From: Burkholderia anthina
GTDB lineage: Bacteria > Pseudomonadota > Gammaproteobacteria > Burkholderiales > Burkholderiaceae
Assembly: GCF_902498995.1 (NCBI RefSeq)
Contig: NZ_CABVLY010000002.1
Span: 124,001-188,000, forward strand
DNA length: 64,000 nucleotides
Reading direction: 5' to 3'
The notes below the pieces were generated by a model that saw nothing but the letters and a program-made list of their open reading frames with translations, did not search any database and had not been told where the DNA came from. Both the position numbers and the translations under genes were made by a program. Below, piece after piece: positions 9,976 through 17,767 of this stretch (position 1 is its first letter; every line of letters begins with the position of its first letter).

Positions 9976-11061
9976 TCAAAAGGCGTTGGGTCGAGGCCGA
10001 AGGCTACGAGACACCGCATCCCACAAGGCTAGGGCCTCCCCCTCCGTGAGTGAAGATCGTTTGACTGTATCGGCCTCTGCCAGAAAATTCGGACTCGCGC
10101 TTAGCATGTCGAAAACGATGTAAGGTGCTTCAGGGCTACCCTGGTAATTCGTTTCCAGCGAGCCATGACTTCCCTGCACATTCACCAGTGTGAGTGACGA
10201 TATCAATGCCTCGTCCACTTTCATGCCGCTGGGCAGTTCGATACTCCCGGATCGAATCACACGTCCCTGGGCCGTCTTCAACGCATCCTGGACGTCCGTA
10301 CTCCGTATGCGAGGCAGCAATGTGCTGGTTGCCTGTAAACCAGCGAAACTGTCCCAAGTGAATGACACATCCGCCTTGTCCGCGAGTACGTAGCTAGTCG
10401 AAACCTTCTCCTTTTCCGAAATTGCCTTGCCCGGCATGAACCCTCCGACGAAGCACGTGCCAGGCATAGTCGGAATCTCATCTTCGGAACGACCTTGTAA
10501 CTTCTCAATCAGATCGAAAGCCAACTGCGTCTTCTCGGGGACATTGTTCCTCAGATCTACAATGCCATATGGGGTGCCTTGATATTTTTTTGTGTATTCC
10601 GCATGAATTGAATCAACCCCCAAAACACGCAGGTAAAGCCCGTACCCTCGATCCCACTTATGCACCTCAATTACACGCTCGATGTCACTTACCGCCCCAG
10701 AATCGCCAAGCGACACGAAATATTGCGAATTTTCAACGCCGTGCACAACGCCACCATCGAAAAATAATTTATATCCGATCGCACTTTTTGTCGCCTTCAG
10801 CTCTGATTCTCGCTGATGCATATCGCTCTTAAACTGCTCTAACGACATGGACTTCGCATGGACCCTCACGCCCTCAAAATTTGCATCGCCAATGGGCAGC
10901 ACATTGTTCGGTAGGTCAATCAAATAGCGCCCAACACAGCGCGGCTTCATATTCGTTGTCATTTCCGCTACCGTCCCCTGTTCCTGTTCCGTTAACCTTA
11001 TGTCCTTGGCACTGCAACTCGTCAAAAATACTGCGCAGACCAACCAACCAGTCTTCAGCAT
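9976..11061 (-). CDS. Tli4-like immunity lipoprotein (divergent third copy)
   Basis: A 361-residue predicted lipoprotein. The ATG at 11061 gives MLKTGWLVCAVFLTSC, a signal peptide with lipobox LTSC (Cys16), so the protein should be anchored in the periplasm, where Tle4-type phospholipases act. The start of the mature part, CVGRYLIDLPNNVLPIG, aligns with the GRHLVDLP motif of the two Tli4 paralogues to the right. The end (EALALWDAVSRSLRPRP) matches their EALELWDGVV-SIRLRPG ending. Overall it is strongly diverged from them. Base composition is clearly more AT-rich than the T6SS core, consistent with horizontal acquisition. It is separated from the paired array by about 200 bases and may have its own promoter. 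Confidence 0.75.
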   Translation of the reverse strand: MLKTGWLVCAVFLTSCSAKDIRLTEQEQGTVAEMTTNMKPRCVGRYLIDLPNNVLPIGDANFEGVRVHAKSMSLEQFKSDMHQRESELKATKSAIGYKLFFDGGVVHGVENSQYFVSLGDSGAVSDIERVIEVHKWDRGYGLYLRVLGVDSIHAEYTKKYQGTPYGIVDLRNNVPEKTQLAFDLIEKLQGRSEDEIPTMPGTCFVGGFMPGKAISEKEKVSTSYVLADKADVSFTWDSFAGLQATSTLLPRIRSTDVQDALKTAQGRVIRSGSIELPSGMKVDEALISSLTLVNVQGSHGSLETNYQGSPEAPYIVFDMLSASPNFLAEADTVKRSSLTEGEALALWDAVSRSLRPRPNAF

Positions 11062-11259
11062 GATGTGTATTCCATGGACGTGCCCTTGACGTTGCTTACC
11101 AACCGCGTAATTGCGCGGAGACCGAAAAGTCGGCACGGAAGCGGGTTATATGCATCCTCGTATTCAGCTCATTCGAAGGCTACGCGAGCTTTTTACATAG
11201 ATTGCTGACGCACGACCCGACCGAATAGGGATCGCACTGTCGCCGTTTACTTGGCAGGA

Positions 11260-11397
11260 TTAATTACACGCTGAATACTGGTCCTCACGGTCATACACGA
11301 GCACGCGCGGTGCGCCTAACGACGTGCGAGGAAGCATCGCCGCAACCGGTATAGCAAGAAGCGTCATCAAAACTTTCCGCCGAGACAGCGTTTTCAT
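11260..11397 (-). CDS. Tiny exported-type ORF, 45 residues, signal-peptide only
   Basis: The ATG at 11397 overlaps the stop of the preceding Tli4 gene as ATGA. The product starts MKTLSRRKVLMTLLAIPVAA and has an SRRK-type n-region, a hydrophobic core and a possible cleavage site after LGA, so it looks like a Tat or Sec signal peptide. Only about 15 residues follow (PRVLVYDREDQYSACN). The first 31 residues are a clear paralogue of the ORF at 12290-12502, but the tails differ. It could be a remnant of a longer exported protein, or the signal-peptide half of a split immunity gene. The overlap, the duplicate and the conserved n-region argue that it is translated. Confidence 0.55.
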   Translation of the reverse strand: MKTLSRRKVLMTLLAIPVAAMLPRTSLGAPRVLVYDREDQYSACN

Positions 11398-11642
11398 ACC
11401 GCCCCCGGACGCAACCGAATCGAGTTCACGACGCCATCCCATAGCTCAAGTGCCTCGCCGTCGTTGGCGAACGATTCCTTGTTCGTGAGGTATGCGCTCT
11501 CGCCGACACGCAGCGATGCGTTCAGATTGGGTTCGGCCAGCGAATACGCCTTGCCGGGCGCTTCCCATTTGAAGCCGTAGGTCCGCTTTCCGTCTTGCGT
11601 GCCAGCCACCAGAATCTCGTCGGCTTCGATCGGCCCGACCGG
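11313..11642. repeat. Duplicated immunity segment, copy 2
   Basis: This segment (end of the second Tli4 gene plus start of the 45-residue ORF) aligns without gaps to 12418-12747 at an offset of 1105 bases. I estimate by eye about 95% identity over the Tli4 3' end and lower identity over the small ORF. It is the most conserved part of a tandem [Tli4 + small exported ORF] duplication. Confidence 0.85.
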
Positions 11643-12293
11643 CCGGGCTCGATTGCGCAACTGGCCTACACCTGCCACCGTCCCGAGCAATGCGGGCAAA
11701 ACACCGCCCGCGCGGGCACGCAAGCCTAGGCCTACTCGTTCCTGCGCGTAGGCCGTCAACCGGAACCAAACATCGGGCTTGTCCGGCAGTCGAATGTTCA
11801 ACTCCCAGCTTTCAAGGTTGAAGCGTTTCGCTACCAAGATAGCGTCGCCCGCCACGAAGCCCATCCCTTCTGGCAACACCCCGGACGGGATTTCGTGCCA
11901 TTCGCCGGAAAGTTTTTGGCGCGTAGCCAACGCGACCGTCTTGCGGTCTGGCGAAACCTCCCCTGAATACAACATGTATTTTGAGCCTACCTGAAAGTAA
12001 GTGTCGAAGAGATAAAGTATTTCTCCCGTCGGGCGACTCCATGAGATCAACGTCACTGAGCCAGTGTCGTGCGGTACTCGCTCGACAAACAGGTTGCCGT
12101 GCGTGACGTGCTTCGCAGCTCGAAGGTCCTTCTCTCTTTGCGAAACCATGTTATTGAACATTGCCTGCGTCGTAATCGAAGGCAGCAACTCAATCCTTAC
12201 TCCGTTGTATTTGTATGACTCGACGGTTGTCGCCTCATTAGGCACATCCACCAGATGCCGTCCGATAGCGCATGTTTTCCAGTCTTGCTTCAT
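11394..12293 (-). CDS. T6SS immunity protein, Tli4 family (copy 2, no signal peptide)
   Basis: 299 residues. Tli4 proteins neutralise Tle4 (TplE-type) phospholipases. The start at 12293 (MKQDWKTCAIGRHLVDVP) has AGGAG just upstream and overlaps the stop of the 70-residue ORF as ATGA. No signal peptide is encoded, although Tle4 toxins act in the periplasm and the known Pseudomonas immunity protein is periplasmic. The C-terminal 110 residues (from EADEILVAGTQDGKRTYGFK to the end) are almost identical to copy 1, while the N-terminal half has many substitutions. Two copies may give tolerance to different toxin variants. Family assignment rests on gene context and the GRHLVD motif. Confidence 0.82.
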   Translation of the reverse strand: MKQDWKTCAIGRHLVDVPNEATTVESYKYNGVRIELLPSITTQAMFNNMVSQREKDLRAAKHVTHGNLFVERVPHDTGSVTLISWSRPTGEILYLFDTYFQVGSKYMLYSGEVSPDRKTVALATRQKLSGEWHEIPSGVLPEGMGFVAGDAILVAKRFNLESWELNIRLPDKPDVWFRLTAYAQERVGLGLRARAGGVLPALLGTVAGVGQLRNRARPVGPIEADEILVAGTQDGKRTYGFKWEAPGKAYSLAEPNLNASLRVGESAYLTNKESFANDGEALELWDGVVNSIRLRPGAV

Positions 12294-12502
12294 ACCACTC
12301 CTGTCTTGTGTCGGCGCTCGGAAGCGCAATACAATTCGCTTTGCTTCTGACGCGGCGACGGAAACACCTCATCGCACAAAAAACGCATCGCCTCGTTCAC
12401 TGTCATCATCCGCGGCGCGCCCACCGAGACGCGAGGAAACATCGTGACAACCGGCATGACAAGAAGCGTCATCAAAGCTTCGCGTCGAGACAACGTTTTC
12501 AT
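12290..12502 (-). CDS. Tiny exported-type ORF, 70 residues
   Basis: The ATG at 12502 overlaps the stop of Tli4 copy 1, and its stop overlaps the ATG of Tli4 copy 2, so three genes are chained by ATGA. The product begins MKTLSRREALMTLLVMPVVT and continues to a GAPRMM region, a twin-Arg-containing signal peptide. A further 40 residues follow (AMRFLCDEVFPSPRQKQSEL and beyond) with two cysteines. I recognise no domain. It is in a different frame from the following Tli4 gene. It is either an independent small periplasmic protein or the displaced export signal of Tli4 copy 2. Confidence 0.6.
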   Translation of the reverse strand: MKTLSRREALMTLLVMPVVTMFPRVSVGAPRMMTVNEAMRFLCDEVFPSPRQKQSELYCASERRHKTGVV

Positions 12503-12747
12503 ACCGCCCCCGGACGCAGCCGAATCGAGTCCACGACGCCATCCCATAGCTCGAGTGCCTCGCTGTCGTTGGCGAACGATTCCTTGTTCGTGAGGTATGC
12601 GCTCTCGCCGACACGCAGCGATGCGTTCAAGTTAGGTTCGGCCAGCGAGTATGCCTTGCCGGGCGCTTCCCATTTGAAGCCGTAGGTCCGCTTTCCGTCC
12701 TGCGTGCCAGCCACTAGAATCTCGTCGGCTTCTATCGGGCCAACCGA
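12418..12747. repeat. Duplicated immunity segment, copy 1
   Basis: Partner of 11313-11642 (offset 1105 bases, ungapped over this stretch). It covers the 3' end of Tli4 copy 1 and the start of the 70-residue ORF. Identity falls off towards the 5' ends of the Tli4 genes. Confidence 0.85.
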
Positions 12748-13398
12748 CCGGCCGCTATTGCGCAGTTGCCCAACCCCCGCCACTGTCGCAAGCAATGCTG
12801 GCAAGATGCCGCCCGCGCGCGCGCGCAGGCTGGGCCCAACGCTCTTTTGCGCATAGGCGGTTAGTCGGAACCAGACATCGGGTCTATTGGGCAATTGAAT
12901 GTCCAATTCCCAGCCTTCGCGGTTGAAATCCTTGTCGACCAAGATGGTATCGCCTGCCACAAAACCGATATCGTCCGGTATCTTCCCGGACGGAATCTCT
13001 TGCCACTCTCGAGCCAGATCTTCACAGAAATCTAGTATTAACCTTTTCCTATCGCGACCGACATTGCCGGGGTACCTCAAGAATTTTGTACCAGCTTTAA
13101 AGTACGAGTCGAAACGATATTGCCGCTCTGAGTTCTCGTTGCCCCATGATATGAGCGTCACGGAGCCGTTGAAATGAGGCACCCTCTCGACGAACATGCT
13201 CCCATGCAAAACGTGCTTAGCCTCACGCAGCTCTTGCTCCTTCCGATTGACGAGGATGCTGAAATTTTCCTGAGTCTTGGTATCAGGCATCAATTCAATG
13301 CGGTCCCCGTTATATGAATAGGCTTCGACCGTGGCTGCCTCTGCGGGCAAATCGACCAGATGTCGTCCGATTGCGTGCGTTCTCCAGTCTTTCTTCAT
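12499..13398 (-). CDS. T6SS immunity protein, Tli4 family (copy 1, no signal peptide)
   Basis: 299 residues, directly downstream of the lipase gene with an ATGA overlap at 13395-13398, so it is the most likely cognate antidote. It starts MKKDWRTHAIGRHLVDLPAE; AGGAG-like purines precede the ATG. There is no export signal in the frame. Tli4 family features are the GRHLVDLP opening, a central FVAGDTILVDKDF segment and the ALELWDGVVDSIRLRPGAV end. Compared with copy 2, the last third is nearly identical while residues 20-140 differ widely. Immunity is inferred from position and family, not shown by sequence. Confidence 0.85.
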   Translation of the reverse strand: MKKDWRTHAIGRHLVDLPAEAATVEAYSYNGDRIELMPDTKTQENFSILVNRKEQELREAKHVLHGSMFVERVPHFNGSVTLISWGNENSERQYRFDSYFKAGTKFLRYPGNVGRDRKRLILDFCEDLAREWQEIPSGKIPDDIGFVAGDTILVDKDFNREGWELDIQLPNRPDVWFRLTAYAQKSVGPSLRARAGGILPALLATVAGVGQLRNSGRSVGPIEADEILVAGTQDGKRTYGFKWEAPGKAYSLAEPNLNASLRVGESAYLTNKESFANDSEALELWDGVVDSIRLRPGAV

Positions 13399-15185
13399 GC
13401 CGACTCCTTTTTATGCCAGCGGGCCTGCTGGGATATCTTGACGATGGCATACATGGTGGCGTACAGCGATCGCCCATGCTCATCGCCATAGCTGCCTTGA
13501 TGGTCGTAACCGAAATGCTCGTTGGATTTACCGGGATGGCCCTGTCCGTGAGAAAAACTCATGGCAACGCCTGCCTCGCCTGGCGCTTGGCCGGAATACA
13601 CGGGCACTGTTCCGTCTCCGGGGCAATCGGGTTCGCCGATGGTCAGCTTGACGCCAGAGGTAGTTTTGAGCGTGCCATTTCCATCATCAATCGCAATGAC
13701 CACTCCAACTGCTTCAAGACCGTCTAGGCCGCTCCCCTCCCACGACACCTCGCCCCAACTGAACCGGCTCTTGCTCGCCAACACGCCCGTCCCCAAGAGC
13801 CCGCCCGAGTCCTTCTCTGTCTCGCGTCTTCCCTGCGCACCGTAGTGTGCATAAGTTGGAGACTTGTAGCGACCTTGAATCCCGGTATGAAACTCGCGAA
13901 TGTCCCCGATAGTCGCGTTGAGCTTGTCTCTTCGCGACAATTCGCCAGATTCAGATTCGCCCACCGGATTTGTCCGGCCCGTCTCCTTTCCCGGACTCAT
14001 TAGCCCCAAATTCCCCTCCGGCACCAACCCATACCACGCAGGCGAGCAATAAATTTCGTTATACGGATCGCCGTTCTGCGGCAGAGCAAGAATCTCTTTA
14101 CCGGTCTCTTTGTCACGCACCTTGAGCCAAGGCCTACCGTCGTTGTAATCCGCTGTAGGCAGCAGTTCCAGCCCGCCCGGTGATTGAGAAAGAATCGCCA
14201 CGACATCGGCCGCATTGCGCCCGAGGAACACTTGCTCCGCGCCTTCAAAACCGGACCGCATGCGCTTATAAGTAGCGGGCGCGCCAGTCGCCGGCTGCAC
14301 GCCATGCGAGACGCCCAGCACCTTGTCACATTGATGCAGCTCGGTAAGCGCGCGACTGACGAGCCCGCCCATCGAATGAGTCACGATGATCACCTTCTCC
14401 GCCATGGGCCGGCTTGGGGCCGGGCGCTCGTTGGTACAGTTTGATCCGCCCTTGCCATCCGGCGTGTCCTTCACGATGACGCTCTTGCCTTCGTTGTAGA
14501 ACGGCAGGATGGTTTGCTCAATGAGCTCCTTGATGGCAGCGCCGGAGTCCCGGTTGCTTTGCAGCCAGTTGTATCCTCCTGCCCAGACATCGAACTGATA
14601 GTTGGCCGCATGCAGGATCTCTTCACGCGTAAGGGCATCGCCTTCTTTAGCGCCCCATTCGGTCGGCGCGTCCTGCCCAGCTTCAGCAGCCCATTTCCGG
14701 AGATCGGCCTCGCAACGCTGAAAGTCGTACCGAGACAGATCGTTCAGTAGATGTTGAAGCTTTGCCATGAACGGGTGATAGCTGGAGCGCATCAGCGCGC
14801 CCCAACCACGAGCGACCAGCACATTCTTCGGCAGGCCGCTCTCGCCAGCATCGATAGGCCCGCTGGGATCGATCTCTACCGAGTTGGTCACCAGATCGCC
14901 GGCACGTTCGTTTGTACTCTTGAACAGGTAGCTGAACAACTGTCCGATCAGATCGGCCGCGCCGCGCGGATCCTTGTTGGGCGGTCGCCAGACGCTGGCC
15001 TTGCCAACCGTCTTGCGCAGGTTCGTTCCCATGATCCCGGGCAGAAAGAGAATCGGGATCACGTAAGGCTTGGCAAGCACTATTTTTTCGCGCTGATCTT
15101 CCGTGGAAGTTAGTGTCGCGATGCTGTACTGGTCTCCGTTTTCGTCGACCACGCTATGATGCAAAACGGATGTAGCATCTGTCAT
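13395..15185 (-). CDS. T6SS lipase effector, Tle4-like alpha/beta hydrolase
   Basis: 596 residues. A PGAP1-like esterase/phospholipase predicted to be delivered on VgrG and to attack membrane phospholipids of rival cells. The N-terminal region has ILFLPGIMGTNLRK (oxyanion-type loop, residues 45-58) and VWRPPNKDP. The nucleophile elbow is VTHSMGGLVSRAL with Ser271. A probable catalytic Asp lies in the CPGDGTVPVYSG motif, and a candidate His in the HFGYDHQGSYGDEHG segment near the C-terminus. There is no signal peptide, as expected for T6SS cargo. The ATG at 15185 has GGAGC upstream. It lies 30 bases after vgrG and overlaps the first Tli4 gene. Tle4 assignment is based on length, motif order and Tli4 neighbours. 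Confidence 0.87.
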   Translation of the reverse strand: MTDATSVLHHSVVDENGDQYSIATLTSTEDQREKIVLAKPYVIPILFLPGIMGTNLRKTVGKASVWRPPNKDPRGAADLIGQLFSYLFKSTNERAGDLVTNSVEIDPSGPIDAGESGLPKNVLVARGWGALMRSSYHPFMAKLQHLLNDLSRYDFQRCEADLRKWAAEAGQDAPTEWGAKEGDALTREEILHAANYQFDVWAGGYNWLQSNRDSGAAIKELIEQTILPFYNEGKSVIVKDTPDGKGGSNCTNERPAPSRPMAEKVIIVTHSMGGLVSRALTELHQCDKVLGVSHGVQPATGAPATYKRMRSGFEGAEQVFLGRNAADVVAILSQSPGGLELLPTADYNDGRPWLKVRDKETGKEILALPQNGDPYNEIYCSPAWYGLVPEGNLGLMSPGKETGRTNPVGESESGELSRRDKLNATIGDIREFHTGIQGRYKSPTYAHYGAQGRRETEKDSGGLLGTGVLASKSRFSWGEVSWEGSGLDGLEAVGVVIAIDDGNGTLKTTSGVKLTIGEPDCPGDGTVPVYSGQAPGEAGVAMSFSHGQGHPGKSNEHFGYDHQGSYGDEHGRSLYATMYAIVKISQQARWHKKESA

Positions 15186-15215
15186 GATGTTGCTCCGAAA
15201 AATAGGTCGGTGAAT

Positions 15216-17684
15216 TCAGTCCAGCAGCCGAATGCGAACATGCTCGGTGAAGAGACTCTTCTGTTGCGGCGTCTTACCGAGCTCGTCCGTCAACACCTTG
15301 AGCACACTGCCGTCGTCCCGCTTGATCTCGGCCTGCACATTGGTCAGCGGCTCGCCGGTGGACGGGTTTCGCACGACATAGGAATCGTCAAACCTCGCGT
15401 GCTTCCACGTATTCATCGTTTCAGCGAGCGAACTCGGCCCCTGCCGACTGAACGCGGCCGACTTGATCGTGCGATTGCCACGCGTGCCGTCCTCAATGCC
15501 CGTCGGAGCGATGCGGACGTACGATCCACCACACTTGAGGAGCAACTCCTCTTTCGCCTCGATCGTGACCCGCCCGTTCGCACTCGTGATTCGCATGTCC
15601 TTGTCGGACATCAGGTGCATGTCGTCGCTTTGTGCCTGGATCTCAACTTTTCCCCGGGCGGCAAAGAGCTTCAAGCCAAGTTTCTGCGCGAAGATCGATA
15701 CGAGTTCGCCGGCTGACACGGTAAACCGCTTCATGACGCCGAAATCGGCATTCCCGCCGGTAGTGGCAATCAAATTGTCGTTCGCGGTGATCTGAAGATC
15801 CGTTCCTGAAGTGAGGCCCATGCCGTCCGGGGCGCTCACGAGAACCCCTGCCTTCTTGAGTTCTTTCAACGTCTCGTCAAGCAACACGCGCTGGCGGTCA
15901 TAGTCGGCCGCCACGGCCTGCGCAGTTTGGGCGGCCTCTCCGAGCCCACGCATTTGCTGAAGCGCCAGATCGAGTAATCCCTGCGCACGCTCCATCGCGA
16001 GCTGTTGACCATTGCCTGCCGGTTGGGCCTCTGCCGTGACTAGAACGCCTTTTGCACCGCGAATGGCGACGTGGCCGTCCGTTCGGAGCTCCGCGCCACG
16101 CCCACGTTCCTCGCGTTCACCGTCAACCATATGCCCCAGATTGAGCTCACTGGTCTGAAACGGCGTCGTCAGATGAACGTGCTCGACACCTTCCTTATCC
16201 TCCATCCGCAGTTCGTTCTGCGCGGCGGTGCGGATCAGATTCCGGGTATGGTTCTGACTGGTGACAAGATCCGGATGCACGCTGTCATGCAGCGCCCCGA
16301 TGATCACAGGCCGATCCGGATGACCTTGCGTGAACACAACGGCCACCTCCGCCCCATCGATTAGCGGAAAGTGATGCCCGTAGTTGTCACCGCTATACGG
16401 CTTCGCGAACCGCACAGGCCGGCTTGTCCCACCCGGGCTCCACTCATCGAGATCGAACGGCAGCTTGATTACATACCAGCCCTGTTCGGTCAGATAGGCA
16501 TACTTATAATCACCGGGTGATGTAATGCGTGCGGGCAAAATGCCGTCGATGGCCGGTCGCTCGATGGTATCGATCGACGTGCGCCACACACGATCAGACG
16601 GAATCCCCTCGAAGGTCATCCAATACGACTGATCGCGCCCGCCCTGCGACTCCACCGCCGTGATGAAGATCCCATGCTTCGCGTCGGCCCGGTTCGGCTC
16701 GATCCGCATGACTTCACCCGCTTCGAGCCAGAACGGATTGCCCGTGCCCTTGAACGCGATCTGCGCTGCGAGATGCTCCTGGTGACGCCGGCGGGCCACA
16801 CCTTTACCCTCTTCCGGCGTCTCGTAATGCTCGCCCCAACGATAGTCAACACCGCTCGTCGTCGTGTCGTCGCGCGCGGCATTTTCCTCGACCAGCAGCG
16901 ACACACCGGCCTGCCGATGGTTATATTCGTGCAGCCGCACGGCCTCAGGTACACGCCGGGTCCGCTTCTCGAGCGTCTTGATCGCGTCCGCGCCGGCACT
17001 CTCGAGCCCGCCGTCTCGTCGGTACGACACGATGCGTTGCTTGCGTGCGTAGGCATCCAGATCGTCGCCAAACACGAGCACCGCGTGATCCTTCTTCTGC
17101 TCCCAGCGGAACCAGATCCCTTCTTCCGCGCAAATACGCTGGATAAAGACAAATGTCGTTTCGTGATACTGGGTAATGTATTCGCGCCGCTTGTATTCGC
17201 CGCGCAGCTGAAACAGGAAGTCGACCCCAGCCCGGTAGCCGTAATGGCGCAGCGTGTCGGTCACGATCTCCTCGACGGACTGCTTCTGGAACAGCCGGCT
17301 CGTCGCGCCTCGGTTCAAGTCGGCGAGCTTCGGCTCGAGCCGCACCCGATAGTGGGTCTGATCGGCCGAACTACCGAACTCGTCGAACTGCGTGATGACG
17401 CCGTGGATCGTATATGCCGGCGACATCGTGCTGAATTGCCCGGCGTTCTCGCCGAACATTCTGCGCAGATAGTCCAGGTTCGGATCGACCGGTGCGACGA
17501 TGAATTTCGCGGGGCGGCCGACCACTTGATCCATCGGAATACCCGCCATCGGGCTCGTGAATTCGATGTCGTAGCGGTACAACTCGCTCACGGCGTCCCG
17601 GCCCGTAAACCGCAGCACGGACGTCGGCGCCGGGTGCGGCGCCAGCTTCAATTCATAAGCCTGCGACGGCAGGATCATCGACAT
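15216..17684 (-). CDS. vgrG: VgrG spike protein with DUF2345 and C-terminal extension
   Basis: 822 residues. VgrG trimers form the puncturing spike on Hcp. The gp27/gp44-like N-terminal region spans about residues 1-380. The gp5-like OB fold follows, marked by YVIKLPFDLDEWSPGG and VAVVFTQGHPDRPVIIGALH. A DUF2345 beta-helix lies at about 590-740. The remaining residues (from KSAAFSRQGPSSLAETMN to the end, including TGEPLTNVQAEIKRDDGSVL) form a small extra domain, probably the docking platform for the lipase encoded next. The start is taken at 17684 (MSMILPSQAYELKL), with GAGAG upstream; an in-frame upstream extension lacks family similarity. A gap of 83 bases separates it from tssC. Confidence 0.94.
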   Translation of the reverse strand: MSMILPSQAYELKLAPHPAPTSVLRFTGRDAVSELYRYDIEFTSPMAGIPMDQVVGRPAKFIVAPVDPNLDYLRRMFGENAGQFSTMSPAYTIHGVITQFDEFGSSADQTHYRVRLEPKLADLNRGATSRLFQKQSVEEIVTDTLRHYGYRAGVDFLFQLRGEYKRREYITQYHETTFVFIQRICAEEGIWFRWEQKKDHAVLVFGDDLDAYARKQRIVSYRRDGGLESAGADAIKTLEKRTRRVPEAVRLHEYNHRQAGVSLLVEENAARDDTTTSGVDYRWGEHYETPEEGKGVARRRHQEHLAAQIAFKGTGNPFWLEAGEVMRIEPNRADAKHGIFITAVESQGGRDQSYWMTFEGIPSDRVWRTSIDTIERPAIDGILPARITSPGDYKYAYLTEQGWYVIKLPFDLDEWSPGGTSRPVRFAKPYSGDNYGHHFPLIDGAEVAVVFTQGHPDRPVIIGALHDSVHPDLVTSQNHTRNLIRTAAQNELRMEDKEGVEHVHLTTPFQTSELNLGHMVDGEREERGRGAELRTDGHVAIRGAKGVLVTAEAQPAGNGQQLAMERAQGLLDLALQQMRGLGEAAQTAQAVAADYDRQRVLLDETLKELKKAGVLVSAPDGMGLTSGTDLQITANDNLIATTGGNADFGVMKRFTVSAGELVSIFAQKLGLKLFAARGKVEIQAQSDDMHLMSDKDMRITSANGRVTIEAKEELLLKCGGSYVRIAPTGIEDGTRGNRTIKSAAFSRQGPSSLAETMNTWKHARFDDSYVVRNPSTGEPLTNVQAEIKRDDGSVLKVLTDELGKTPQQKSLFTEHVRIRLLD

Positions 17685-17767
17685 GGTTTTTCTCTCAGGT
17701 GCACGAACACAACGGTGCCGCCGGAGCAGCCATCGGCGCCCCGGCGGGTCATGCATGAAACGTCGGA

